DNA of 64,000 nucleotides from Adiantum capillus-veneris. Its lineage: Eukaryota; Streptophyta; Polypodiopsida; Polypodiales; Pteridaceae. Shown piece after piece: positions 1 to 12,184 of this stretch. Under the pieces are notes generated by a model. That model saw only the letters and a program-made list of their open reading frames with translations, was not told the origin of the DNA and did not search any database. The stretch spans positions 169,827,740 to 169,891,739 of the forward strand of contig CM043944.1 in NCBI GenBank assembly GCA_014529385.2, read 5' to 3'. How positions within the stretch are numbered: position 1 is the stretch's first letter; each line of letters opens with the position of its first letter. The position numbers were made by a program, and so were the translations under genes.

Positions 1-69
1 AATAGGCTAATCTAATTGATCACTTGGAAGTTTTGCCCATTTTTTGACATCGTCATGTTGATTTGCAAA

Positions 70-243
70 CATAGGGGATTCACTAAGGGTTAGTGTATGG
101 TATCACGTGAGTGTACAATAGGGGGGTTTCCTAAGGCCAAAAGGATAGATTTTACATAGGAGGGTCCTGTATATAGGGGTTAAAAAGGAAATTTTGTTGC
201 ACGCAGGTGGCATCCCCCTATTACTACTAGTGAATCCCCCGTG
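70..243. mobile_element. hAT-like MITE with 8-bp target duplication
   Basis: The ends are inverted repeats: the left end reads CATAGGGGATTCACTA, and the right end read in reverse is CACGGGGGATTCACTA. The element is flanked by the perfect 8-bp direct repeat TTTGCAAA at 62-69 and 244-251. An 8-bp duplication and termini starting with CA fit the hAT superfamily. At 174 bp it cannot encode a transposase and would need one in trans. It lies just past the 3' end of the broken minus-strand gene that ends near 321. A longer relative with the same terminal motif lies at 60500-61266. Confidence 0.85.
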
Positions 244-1826
244 TTTGCAAAGTTCAAAAATCTTGATTTAAGCTTTCTTTGGTCATCATTATTGTCCACA
301 AGGCATAACACTTCTCTTTTCTACTTGAGTCCCAAGTCTGTTATGTAGCCATCACCACTGAACATGTCAATAAGCTTGAAATCTTGTTTGCAATACTTTT
401 GAATGCATTGCTTGATTGTCAACTCCTTCTTTAGTTGTAGAAACTCAACATCTGATAATTGACTCACACTTCCAAAATCTAGATCAAGGTGTCATGCATC
501 TAGTATTATGGATTGTGTCCCTGGATTTGAAGAACTAATAATTCCCTCAAAGGCATCTCCCTTGCTCAAGAACACAAGTGTGGTGAAGAATTCTATAGCA
601 CCAGTAAATTCCAAATTCTTCACATTATGCAATGCCCCAACAAATTGTATTTTGACCATGTTTGTCATACTTTGCAAAGCAGACTGTAACTGCACATAGT
701 CTTTATTATTCAAAAAGGAAAGGATCACACATTGTGGTTCGATGACCCACGTGCAATAGCCATTATGCCATCTATAAGAACTTTGAATCTTTCAGCTGAC
801 CATTGTAGATTGCTCTCCAAATCACGTGTGTTGTCCAAGATACACAATCCTATAGGGATAGGATTGTTTAGATGGCGCTCTAAGTAAGATCTTCCCTCCA
901 TTTGAAGACTGACAACATATATAGACCATGGAAGATCTATAATTGAATTTGATTTGTCTTTCACAATGTTGATCGTCCATTGGATATTCTTTCATGCCTC
1001 TTTTAGAAAATCAATCTTCTTTGTACCACTTTGTAGTTGTGATGTCAGCCAAGTATCATAGACTGTCAAGAAATGGGAGTAAACAACATCATTAATATTG
1101 TATGTGGTAGAAAGCTCCTCCCAATTTTCACATGGATTCTCCTCATTGAGCACATTGGATTGCTCAAGCAACTCATCTTGAATAATTCTATATTGTTTCA
1201 ATTGTTTGATGTGATCAGTCATGCCCATTACACTCGGTGTGTCCTTTGCACCCTTAGACAAAACAATCATTCTAGTCTCTATTTCTGTTTGAATCTTTTC
1301 TACTTCATCTTTGTTTAGACCACACAAATATTTAAAAATTGTGGCCGTTGGCTTCTTATCTCTCTCTCTAATTTCTCTATGATCTTCAGCCACATCAATC
1401 ATAAATAGGATCAGAGTAAGTGACATATGAGCTTGTTTGGTGATGAATGATGCACCAGCAGAAATCCTTGCCATTTTGAGAAATTCGTGCAAAACCAAAA
1501 CAAATTAAATATAAGAATTTCAGTTGTTTTCTCATTATATAACCATGAGAGAGAAAGAAAAATAAAACTTACATCCCAAGGTGTGTGAGATTTTGCACCT
1601 TCCTTTTCTCCAATGTTTGGACGTGATGGGCATTTTTGAGATGTCCACTGACTGCGAAGATGCTTGAGAATGTCATTGTAAAGTTGCTTAACATATAACA
1701 CCTTGGCATCCTCATTTGCTATGGCTGATATGGCTATTACAACTTGTGGGGATGGATCTACAACAATCCTATTAAGTATGGAGCCTGATTTACCCCTTGT
1801 AATTTTCTTTGTTTAAAACGCACATT

Positions 1827-2481
1827 TGTAAGGCCCCCATTATGAGGAGAAACCATCGTGAGTGAAGAAAAATAACTCGCCGGAAAATAAAATCACTCGC
1901 CGGAAACCAAAATTTTCACGCTCAGTCTCGAGCCTATTTTGCCGGAATATTATGGTCGGATGGCGGTGGGAAAGTGGTCGAAAACCGGCCGATCGTTTAG
2001 TCGGTTGGCCGGTGGCCGGTGGTCGAAAGTCAATGGCCGGTGGCTGATTTCAAAGGACTTGTCTTCTCAAGGGCGGCCACACATGGACGGATTGGAGGGT
2101 CCAATTTTGACTTATCTATACAAGAGCGTGCCTCTCATGAGAGACGGCAACCCTTTTGGCCTATAAAAGGAGGCCATTTCTACACACATTTGATAGTGTG
2201 AAGTTGATGAAACAAGGTGGGTGTGAGGTGGTGAGAGTGAAGCAAGGCAAGAGCTCCAAAAGGGTATAATCCCTTTGTAGCCTACTTCTTGTTTTGAAGT
2301 ACTAAAGCCATTGAGTGGTTGTTTTCCCGTGGACGTAGCCGACATTGGGTGAACCACGTATATCATGTGTACTCTCTCTCTCTCTCTCTCTCTACTCTAT
2401 AATCTCTTGTGTGTGAAAATTATCTCTCTCCATTAAGTAATCTACTCAATTATCTCCTTAGCTACGTCCTATTTCCTAACA
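1827..2481 (+). mobile_element. Solo LTR, probably Ty1/copia
   Basis: The block starts TGTAAGG and ends CCTAACA, near-perfect inverted ends of TG...CA type. It carries a TATA box at 2162. Near 2323-2370 it has the GTGGACGTAG...GAACCACGTA signature I associate with the R/U5 region of Tnt1-like plant copia LTRs. A short (TC)n tract follows at 2372. No primer-binding site follows the right end and no second LTR is near, so it is best read as a solo LTR. No clear target duplication is visible (ACATT left, AATCC right), so the exact ends are uncertain. It splits the minus-strand gene. Confidence 0.6.
2162..2168 (+). promoter_or_regulatory. TATA box of the solo copia LTR
   Basis: TATAAAA is preceded by a GC-rich stretch. 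About 160 bases downstream is the conserved LTR R/U5 signature. Confidence 0.55.
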
Positions 2482-3779
2482 AATCCGGGCCTTTCTTTTC
2501 TCATAAACTTATATTAGATCCTGGAGCCACCATCCTTTTTCATTTATTGAAATCTTAACATTTTGGATGCATAAATTGAGTGTTGTCCATCAATGATCCA
2601 AAACTTGTATTCAACAAGTCTTTCTTCTTCTACCTCAGTACGTGCCATTGGAACTCCAGACTTTTAGCCACAATTCTTTATAGGAATTAGATAAGCACAT
2701 GATGAAGGCCGATTTGCACTTGCTCCAAAGAAGATCATACAATTTTGTACTTGATCAGGCTTTAGCTAACGAAAATTATAATGATCAAGAGAAAAAAATC
2801 AATTAGTGAAGGGAATCTCGTACTCCTTATACTTGAAAGGGAAGTATGTCGAATACTTTTACATGCCTCCTGTAACACCCTTCTTTGATTTTTAAACCTC
2901 GTTCTCTAAGTAATCAGGCTCCACAAACCTTAATAAGGGTTGATTGCTTGTGTCCCTTGATCTCAAAATGGCCTTATCTACATCTGTAACAACTGTTGTA
3001 ACACCCCTTGCCTTTTTGGTTGTGGTCTTCTTATTTGATTTCTTATTCTTCACTTGCTTGCCTTTTAAAGAAATAATAATTGCATCTTGTAGCCTATCTG
3101 CAGTGATATCAAATAAATCTTCATTAACATCCCAACCTCATGAAAACATTGTCTCTTCCTTGTCTTTGACCATTTTTTCAACGGCATAGGAATTTTTCAA
3201 TAGTTGGTACTCAGTATTTCCAGGTATCCCAATGTTAATGTACTCAATGTCACGATGTCACGATGTCCTTCAACTATTGAAGGACACAATGTCACGATGT
3301 CCTTCAACTGTTGAAACACTTGCAGAGACTACCTGCCCTAGATCATCAAATATATTCTCATCTTTGCCACTAGCCACAAAAACATGCATTTTATGAAATT
3401 GTGCACCTTGCACTCCATAAACGTCTAAGTACCATTTTCTCTTATCATCACTTGCAAAGTCAACATTAATAGGAACCGTCACAGATATTTGTTTTTGAAC
3501 CATTTTTTCTTTGAAATCAAAGAAAACACAGATAACTAGTTAGAATCTATAAAGACACATTGAATGTAATAATGTTTTAAAAGCGTATAAAACTTAATTG
3601 ACACATAACATTTTATTTACACTCTTCAAGACTTTTAGATTCTAAAATCAAATATTTATCCAATTCAGACATTTGATAACCAAAGTAGGTGTATCGTAGA
3701 TCCCATAAATCATCTAGAATAATTTTTTCAAGATAGATTATCTTAAATTCTTTAAAATAAACCATTTGAAATACATTTT

Positions 3780-5898
3780 CAAAATTGTATCCATCTTAAA
3801 TCCACCACTTGGCCATTCTAACAAAGCCTTGAAAGGTGGTTCCATCAAAGATCCATCATTTGGCCATTCTAAGAAAGTCTTAAAAAGGTGGGTACAATTG
3901 TTGGTGTATCTTAGATCCATCACATTCAAATAAAGTATGTAGGATAGGTAGATACTAGATTCACTATTTGGCTATTCTAGTAAATTCTTGGAAGGTGGGT
4001 GCATCCAAGATCCACCACTTGGCCATTCTAACTAGGTCTTCCAAGGTGGATGCAATGGTTGGTTTCTCCTACATCCACCAACTTTCCATTTTAAACAAAA
4101 TGTGTGCAATATGTACACCTTAGATCCACCACCTGATCATTCTAACCAAGTCTTGAAGGTGGTTGCAATTCAGATCCACCACTTGGCCATTCTAAGCACG
4201 TCTTGCAAGGTGGATGCAATGGTTGGTTTCTCCTACATTCATCAACTTCCTATTCTAAACAAAGTGTGTGCAATATGTAGACCTTAGATCCACCACTTAG
4301 CCATTCTAACCAAGTTTTGAAGGTGGCTGTAATTCAGATCCACCACTTGGCCATTCTAAGCACTGCTTGCAAAGTGGATGCAATGGTTGGTTTCTCCTAC
4401 ATCCACCAACTTCCTATTCTAAATAAAGTGTGTCCAATATGCTGACCTTAGATCCACCACTTGGCCATTCTAACCAATTTTTGAATGTGGCTACAATTAA
4501 GATCCACCACTTGGCCATTCTAAACAAATCTTACAAGGTGGATGCAATTGTTGGTTTCTCTTACATCCACCAACTTCCCATTTTAAACAATGTGTGTGCA
4601 ATATGTCCTTAGATCCACCACTTGGCCATTCTAACAAACTATTGGTAGGTGGGTACATCCATGATCCAAGTATTGGTAGGTGGGTGCATCCATCATCCAC
4701 CACTTGTTCATTCTAACCATGTCTTAAGGTTACATGCATTCAACACCTGGCCATCATAAGACTTGTAATTTTACACAAATTTTATAGGATGCATAGAACC
4801 TAGATCCACCACTTGACCATTCAAATTAAGATTTGGAAAGTATGTGCATCAAAGATCCACCAATCGGTCATACTAACCAAGGTTTGAAATGTGGATCCAA
4901 TTATTGGTGTCTCCTAGATCCACCACCTTGCAATTTCAAATAAAGTGCATGAAATAGGTAGACCTAAGATTCCCTAGTGGGCCATTCTAACCAAGTCTTG
5001 GAGAGTGAGTGCATCCAAGATCCAACACTTGGCCATTCTAGCCAAGTTTTGGAATGTGGATGCAATGTTTGGCGTCTCATAAATCCTCCAATTTACAACT
5101 TTCAACAAAGTGTGTGAGAAAGATAGACCTTAGATCCACCACCACTTAGCCATTCTAGCCAATGTATCCAAGATCCACCACTTGGCCATTCTAACCAGGT
5201 CTTGTAAGGTGGATGCAATAGTTGGTTTCTCCTGTATCCACCAACTTCTCATTATAAAGAAAGTGTGTATGTAGACCGTAGATCCACCACCTAGCCATTC
5301 TAACCTAGTCTTGAAGGTAGCTGCAATCAAGATCCACCACTTGGCCATTCTAACCAAATTTTTTAAGGTGGATGCAATGGTTGGTTTCTCCTACGTCCAC
5401 CATCTATCAATTTTAAATAGTGTTTATAGGAAAGATAGACCATAGATCCACCACTTTGCCATTCTAACCAAGTATTGGTAGGTGGGTGTAGACCGGAGAT
5501 CCACCACTTGGCCATTCTAACCATGTCTTAAAGTTAGGTGCATTTAACACTTGGCTATCATGACACTTGTAGTTGTACACAAATTTTGTGGGATAAGTAG
5601 ATCCTAGATCAACCACTTGGCTATTTAGACTAAGAATTGGGAAGTAGGTTAAAGATCCACCACTTTGCCATTATAACCAAGGCTTGAAATGTGGATCCAA
5701 TTGTCGGTGTCTTCTAGATCCACCACCTTGCAATTTCAAAAAAAGTGTGTAAAATACGTAGACCTTAGATTCCCCCAGTAGGCCATTTTAACACAGTCTT
5801 AGAGGATGAATGCATCGAAGATCCAACAGTTGGCCATTCTAGCTAAGTTTTGGAAGGTGGGTACAATGGTTGGTGTCTCCTTAATCCTCCAATTTACA
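3780..5898. repeat. Hierarchical satellite array, left block
   Basis: The core GATCCACCACTTGGCCATTC recurs throughout with variants. GCAATGGTTGGTTTCTCC recurs at 4051, 4215, 4379 and 4543, exactly 164 bp apart. Each 164-bp unit holds three divergent copies of a roughly 50-58 bp ATCCACCA...CATTCTAA module. Longer periodicity is also visible: the AATCCTCCAATTTACA segment returns after about 0.8 kb. Reading frames seen here on both strands are repetitive by-products with no sign of selection. I find no gene in this block. The stretch 3504-3780 before it shows nothing recognisable. Confidence 0.9.
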
Positions 5899-7351
5899 CA
5901 TTAGGAAAGAAATGGACTCATTTTCGGGCCTTTCAACTCTAGTGAGAGAATGCTCCTTAGCCAATAGAAAGAATGCTAACGTTACGTTGAAAAAACATTT
6001 TTTCTCATTTTAAAAATGTCCATAAAAACCATTTTGGTGAAATTGTCACTATCATCAGAAAAGTAAGGCGCTTGATAATGACATCTGGCACAAGCGTCGA
6101 ATGCCTTTTTATGACCCGTTGTTGCTATCATATAAAGTGAAGTACTTGTACTTGTGCATCTCGCACAAGTATCGATCACCTTTTTATGAAGTACTCGCAA
6201 TTTAAATTCGAACAGATTGTACTTGATAGTGATTGATAGGTACTATTTAAGACTATGAAAGAGTCAGAACCAAGAAAATAGAGGCGCTTGAGGGGTCTCT
6301 GGGACTTCTATTCTCTTGGTTCTGACCTTATGAGGCCCTAGGATTAAGATATAGCACTTTTTAAGCCCACGGATGCATCCGGAACGTCCAAAAACCATAG
6401 GATAGCTCTTTAAAACACTGAAATCTGACGTCTCTAGCTCAAGATATAACATTTTTAAGCCTAGGGCCTCATGAGGTCAGTACCAAGCGAATAGAGGCCC
6501 TTGAGATCCCTCAAGGGCCTCTATTCTCTTGGTATTGATCTCATGAGGCCCTAGGCTTAAAAATATAGCATTTTTTAGCTCAAGATATAGCATTTTTAAG
6601 CCTAGGGCCTCATGAGGTCAGTACCAAGCATCCCTCAAGGGCCTCTATTCGTTTGGTATGCTATATTTTTAAGCCTAGGGCCTCATGAGATCAATACCAA
6701 GAGAATAGAGGCCCTTGAGGGATCTCAAGGGCCTCTATTCGCTTGGTACTGACCTCATGAGGCCCTAGGCTTAAAAATTCTATATCTTGAGCTAGAGACG
6801 TCAGATTTCAGTGTTTTAAAGAGCTATCCTATGGTTTTTGGACGTTCCGGATGCATCCGTGGGCTTAAAAAGTGCTATATCTTAATCCTAGGGCCTCATA
6901 AGGTCAGAACCAAGCGAATAGAGGTCCCAGAGACCTCTCAAGCGCCTATATTCGCTTGGTTCTGACTCCTTCATAGTTTTAAATAGTACCTATCAATCAC
7001 TATCAAGTACAATTTAAATTGCGAGTACTTCATAAAAAGGTGATTGATACTTGTGCCTCTATTCCGTGGCATTATTTTTGTATTTTGAAAACAACTCTTA
7101 TGTGTTTTCTCTCATCGCACATCACATCACTCATTAAGATTCACAGACATGAAATTTTGTGTACACTTAAGTTGGGCTCTCGAAAAGCATTTTGTACGAG
7201 CATGCATTAAGTGATTGAGCAAACTTTTATGTATATACTATGAGAAATAGAATTCCAAAAAAAAACTTTTGCATTTTTCATAATTACCTCTCTCTATGTT
7301 GAGTTGGCGTTTCTTATAGGGCCCAAAATTGAGTCCAAGTTTCTCCTAATG
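5899..7351. mobile_element. Fold-back (palindromic) transposable element inside the satellite
   Basis: The block begins CATTAGGAAAGAAATGGACTC and ends with its imperfect inverse (...GAGTCCAAGTTTCTCCTAATG), giving terminal inverted repeats of about 30 bp. Outside it the satellite resumes precisely: AATTTACA on the left joins ACTTTCAAC on the right, and intact satellite copies near 5093, 8894 and 9804 read AATTTACAACTTTC. So the insertion left no visible target duplication. Inside is an 893-bp palindrome (6163-7055). No transposase is encoded. A fragment with the same terminal sequence lies at 59997. The family is not known to me. Confidence 0.75.
6163..7055. repeat. Large imperfect palindrome, arms about 440 bp
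   Basis: The left arm starts CACAAGTATCGATCACC and the right arm ends with its reverse complement. The arms match along their length apart from a short insertion near 6208 and scattered changes, with the centre near 6610. Each arm contains smaller palindromes built on ACCAAGCGAATAGAGGCCC and its inverse, so the transcript or single strand could fold into a multi-hairpin structure. Confidence 0.85.
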
Positions 7352-10300
7352 ACTTTCAACAAAGTGTGTAAGAAAGGTATACCTCAGATCCTTATCCATT
7401 CTAGAGCCAATTCCTAAAGGTGGGTGCATCCAAGATCCACCACTTGGCCATTCTAAGAATATTTTTCAAGGTGGATGCAACGGTTAGTTTCTCCTACATC
7501 CACCACACTTCCCATTTGAAACAAAGTGTGTGCAATATGGAGACCTTAGATCCACTACCTGGCCATTCTAACCAAATCTTGAAGGTGGATGCAACTTAAA
7601 TCTACCACTTGGACATTCTAACCTAATCTTGCAAGGTGGATGCAATGATTGGTCTCTCCTACGTCCACCATCTATCAATTTTAAATAGTATTTGTAGGAA
7701 AGATAGACGGTAGATCCACCACTTGGCCATTCTAACCATGTCTTAAAGTTAGGTGCATTCAAAACTTGGTCATCATAAGACTTGTAAATTTACACAAATT
7801 TTGTGGGATGAGTAGATCCTAGGTCCACCACTTGGCCATTCAGACTAAGATCTAGAAAGTATGTGCATAAAAGATCCATCACTCCACCATTCTAACCAAG
7901 GCTTGAAATATGAATCCAATTGTTTGTGTCTTCTAGATCCACCACCTTGTAATTTCAAATAAAGTTCATGAAATAGGTAGACTTTAAATTCCCCAATGGG
8001 CCATTCTAACGAAGTCCTATAGAGTGAGTGCATCCAAGATCCAACACTTGGCCATTCTAGCCAAGTTTTGGAAGGTGGGTGCAATGGTTGGTGTCATCTA
8101 AATCCTCCAATCTACAACTTTTGACAAAGTGTGTGAGAAAGATAGACCTTAGATCCACAACTTATCCGTTCTAGCCAATTCTTGAAGGTGGGTGCATCCA
8201 AGTTCCACCACTTGGCCATTCTAATCAGATCTTGTAAGGTGGGTGCAATGGTTGGTTTCTCTTATATCCACCAACTTCTCATTTTCAGCATAGTTTGTGC
8301 AAAATATGGCCCTTAGATCCACGAGCTAGCCATTATAACCAAGTCTTGAAGGTGTTTGCAATTTAGATCCACCACTTGGCCATTCTAACCAACTTTTGCA
8401 AGGTGTATGCAATGGCTGGTTTCTCCTACACCGTCTATCAATTTTAAATAGTGTTTATAGGAAAGATAGACCATAGATCCACAACTTGGTCATTCTAACC
8501 AAGTATTGGTAGGTTGGTGTAGACCGTAGATCCACCACTTGTCCATTCTAACCATGTCTTAGAGTTAGGTGAATTCAACACTTGTGGGATGAGTAGATCC
8601 TAGCTCCACCACTTGACCATTTAGACTAAGAATTGGGAAGTAGGTCCATCAAAGATCCACCACTTGGCCATTATAATGATGGCTTGAAATGTGGATTCAA
8701 TTGTTGATGTCTCCTAGATCCACCACCTTGCAATCTCAAATAAAGTGTGTGAAATAGGTAGAGCTTAGATTCCCCAGTGGGCCATTCTAACCAACTCCTA
8801 ACGGGTAAGTGCATCCAAGATCCATCAATTGGCCATTCAAGTCAAGTTTTGGAAGGTGGGTGCAATGGTTGGTGTCTTCTAAATCCTCCAATTTACAACT
8901 TTCAACAAAGTGTGTAAGACAGATAGACCTTAGATCTTTCGCTATTCTAGCCAATTCGTGAAGGTGGGTGCATCCAAGATCCATCACTTCGCCATTCTAG
9001 CTAGATTTGTCAAGGTAGATGAAATGGTTGGTTTCTCCTACATCCACCAACTTTCTATTTTTCAACGTGAGTGTAACCAAGATCCACCACTTGGCCATTC
9101 TAACAAGATTTTTCAAGGTGGATGCAATGGTTGGTTTCTCCTACATCCACTAACTCCTTATTTTACACAAAATTTGTGCAATATGCAGACCTTAGATCCA
9201 CCACCTGGCCATTCTAATCAAGGCTTGAAGGTGGATCCAATTTAGATCCACCACATGGCCATTCTAACCAAACCTTGCAAGGTGGATACAATGGTTGGTT
9301 TCTCCTACGTCCACCATATAACAATTTTAAATAGTGTTTATAGGAAAGATAGACCATAGATCCACCACTTGGCCATTCTAACCAAGTATTGGTAGGTGGG
9401 TGTAGACCATATATCAACCACTTGGCCATTCTAACCATGTCTTAAAGTTAGGTGCATTCAACACTTGGCCATCATAACACTTGTAATTCTACACAATGTT
9501 TGTGGGATGAGTAGATCCTAGATCCACCACTTGGCCATTTAGACTAAGAATTGGGAAGTAAGTGCATCAAAGATCCACCACTTGGCCATTATAATGAAGT
9601 CTTGACATGTGGATCCAATTGTGTCTCCTAGATCCACCACCTTGCAATCTCAAATAAAGTGTGTGAAATAGGTAGAACTTAGATTCCCTAGTGGGCCATT
9701 CTAACCAACTCCTAAAGGGTAAGTGCATCCAAGATCCAACAGTTGGCCATTCAAGCCAAGTTTTGGAAGGTGGGTGCAATGGTTGGTGTCCTAAATCCTC
9801 CAATTTACAACTTTCAAAAAAAAAGTGTGTAAGAGAGGTAGACCTTAGATCCTCAGCCATTCTAGCCAATTCCTAAAGGTGGGTACACCCAAGATCCACC
9901 ACTTGGCCATTCTAACCAGATTTCTCATGGTGGATGCAATGGTTGATTTCTCCTACATTCACCAACTTCCTATTTTTCAACATGAGTGCAACCAAAATCC
10001 ACCACTTAGTCATTCTAACCAGAATTTTTAAGGTGGATGCAATGGTTGGTTTCTCCTTATTTTAAAGAAAGTGCAGACCTTAGATCCACCACCTGGCCAT
10101 TCTAACCAAGGCTTGAAGGTGGCTCCAATTTAGATCCGCCACATGGCCATTCTAACCAAATCTTGCAAGGTGGATACAATGGTTGGTTTCTCCTACGTCC
10201 ACCATCTATCAATTTTAAATAGTGTTTATAGGAAAGATAGACCTTAGATCCACCACTTGGCCATTCTAATCAAATATTGGTAGGTGGGTGTAGACAGTAG

Positions 10301-10567
10301 ATCCACCACTTGGCCATTCTAACCATGTCTTAAAGTTAGGTGCATTCAACACTTGGCCATCGTAACACTTGTAATTTTACACAATGTTTGTGGGATGAGT
10401 AGATCCTAGATCCACCACTTGGCCATTTAGACTAAGAATTGGGAAGTAGGTCCATCAAAGATCCACCACTTGGCCATTATAATGATGGCTTGAAATGTGG
10501 ATCCAATTGTTAGTGTCTCCTAGATCCACCACCTTGCAATCTCAAATAAAGTGTGTGAAATAGGTAG
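7352..10567. repeat. Hierarchical satellite array, right block
   Basis: This is the same satellite as 3780-5898, resuming at the exact base where the fold-back element interrupts it. A higher-order period is clearer here: CAATCTCAAATAAAGTGTG recurs near 8730, 9648 and 10540, about 0.9 kb apart, and TTGGAAGGTGGGTGCAATGG recurs near 8069, 8849 and 9763. The array stops at about 10567, where unrelated LTR-like sequence begins. I find no gene in it. Confidence 0.9.
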
Positions 10568-10608
10568 ATTGGACAGCCTTTTGGCTTTTGCTTTTACTCA
10601 ATGCAAGA

Positions 10609-10663
<55 letters not shown>

Positions 10664-11110
10664 CTTTTGCTTTTATTTTATAGAAGCATAGAAGAATGAG
10701 AAAGAAAAAGATTCTACTTTATTTTAAAAGCTTTTGATTGGACAGCTTTTTGGAACATGCTTTATTTTATAAGCAAAAGAGAAAAAGGGCCTTTGCTTTA
10801 TTTATGGGCTTTTGATTTTCAACTTTGGGGCTCTGCTTTTGGCACCCCTTGTAACCTTAAATATGTGAGCAGGCCTCTCACAACTCAGAGAATCTAGAGG
10901 CAGAGTCTGAGTGCTAGCACTTGCGTGCACTCTTGTACTTTGAACTTAGATTAATACAAAAAGAAATACCAAAAGGGGCGCCATTATTTGGGGCCAATAC
11001 CTCTAGGCACGGAACTCCGCCGGGCCAGTGTCGAATAAATTGTGAACTGTGAACTGTTTTGAAGTGGTTATTTAGTGTTGTCATGGTAGATTCTTGACTT
11101 GGAGTGTCCA
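10568..11110 (+). repeat. LTR-like remnant with (GA)n tract
   Basis: The sequence changes abruptly from satellite at 10568. GATTGGACAGC occurs twice (10567 and 10737). A pure (GA)n tract lies at 10612-10660. Between 10800 and 10980 the plus strand looks like an LTR transcription-start and poly(A) region, ending near ATTAATACAAAAAG. The LTR call and orientation are inference. It could be the left LTR of gypsy element C, but no second copy is visible. No gene is seen here. Confidence 0.3.
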
Positions 11111-11116
11111 AGTCTG

Positions 11117-12184
11117 TTACAGTCGTTCTTGAGATTTTTGCAAAGCCTCGTGGACCTTGGCAAAAGTCGTGTCTAAGTGGCACGTATAGTCATCCGCTTC
11201 AAAAATCTTATCTTTTGTGCTTAGGAAGGGTGGAACCTTCGCAACACCTTCAACAATCTCAAACGGCGCCCTCCCCGTCGAAGAGTGTATCTTGTTATTG
11301 TAGGAAAATTCCACCAAAGGTAGATACTTTTCCCATTGAGTCTTTTGATCCGAGATATAAGACTTCAATAAATCTAAAATCACTGAATTGGCAATCTCAG
11401 ATTGCATGTCAGTTTACGGGTGGAACAATGACGAGAACTGCAACCGCGTGCCAATGTTATCCCAAATTGCCTTCCAAAACAAACTCATAAATCTGGGGTC
11501 CCTCTCAAAGACAATCGTATCAGGCATGCCATGTAATCTGAAAATTTGGGCCACAAACAGTTTCGCTAAGTGATCTGGCTTGACTATTTTCTTCACTGGA
11601 ATGAAATGAGCATGTTTGCTAAATCTATCAATAACAGTCCAGATACCATCGTGAACACTTTGTGTTCTCTGGATATCAAAAATGAAATCCATTGCAATAC
11701 TTTCCCAAGGGCGGGTGGGTATGGGCAAACACTGTAACAATCCCTGTGCTTTATGCCTGTCAAACTTGACCTTTTGGCATACCAAGCAACTGCGCACAAA
11801 CTCTTCCACATCCTTCTTGAGTCTTGGCCAAAAGAAGTATCTCTCTACCCCTTTCATGGTGGTAGCAATGCCGCAATGACCCGTAAAAGGTGGACAGTGG
11901 CATTCAGTCATAACCTTTTCCCTCAATGGTTGTGTAACACACAACATGGTTTTCCTCATCAAGTAGCCATCCCGAATGGAATATCCTGCTACTGTCTCCC
12001 CATCCCGTATCCGTGTGAAAACATCTGCAAAATCCATATCCGTGGCATATTGGTCGACCATATCCTCGAAGCTCCTATGGTGTATCGCAGAAATAGCCAG
12101 AACCAACGGCTTTTGAGACAAAGCATCTTCCACCACACTCTTCTGTCCCTGAACATGGACAAGCTGGCAGTGAAACTGTGACAA
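11117..12184 (-). pseudogene. Integrase of gypsy element A, C-terminus missing
   Basis: Integrase inserts element DNA into the host genome. The HHCC zinc region is visible (GHCGIATTMKG... SCLVCQKVK). The catalytic core follows, with MDFIFDI as first acid and FERDPRF where relatives have SDRDPRF, so one conserved aspartate is now glutamate. A stop after SSLFHP (11414) and a frameshift lead to a second piece, 11407-11117, with the conserved EFSYNNKIHSSTG motif. The sequence ends before the GPY/F and any chromodomain region. Confidence 0.75.

Larger units (their letters stand above)
321..3503 (-). pseudogene. Broken eukaryotic gene with a DGQH motif, function unknown
   Basis: Minus-strand blocks of coding quality follow one another in order: 3503-3270 (starts MVQKQISVTV), about 3190-2880 (a lysine-rich stretch with an in-frame stop), about 2780-2560, 1810-1571, 1490-992, 964-725, 728-492 and about 470-321 (ends GYITDLGLK, stop). 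The 2780-2560 block contains WIIDGQHSIYASK. DGQH is also found in ParB-like/DGQHR domain proteins, but this resemblance is only suggestive. The block ending at 1571 is followed by a good GTAAGT donor, so part of the fragmentation is introns. Other breaks are frameshifts and stops. A solo LTR (1827-2481) sits inside it. I do not recognise the family. Confidence 0.45.

Noticed and set aside
3740-10567. Many open frames of 60-100 codons on both strands in the satellite
   Set aside because: They encode the same repetitive peptide pattern (LEWPSGGS, HPPS) from the 55-bp module on either strand, with no start context or selection signal.
10568-11110. Assigning this block as the 3' LTR of element A
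   Set aside because: Transcription-like features point to the plus strand, opposite to A, and no second copy is present to define ends.
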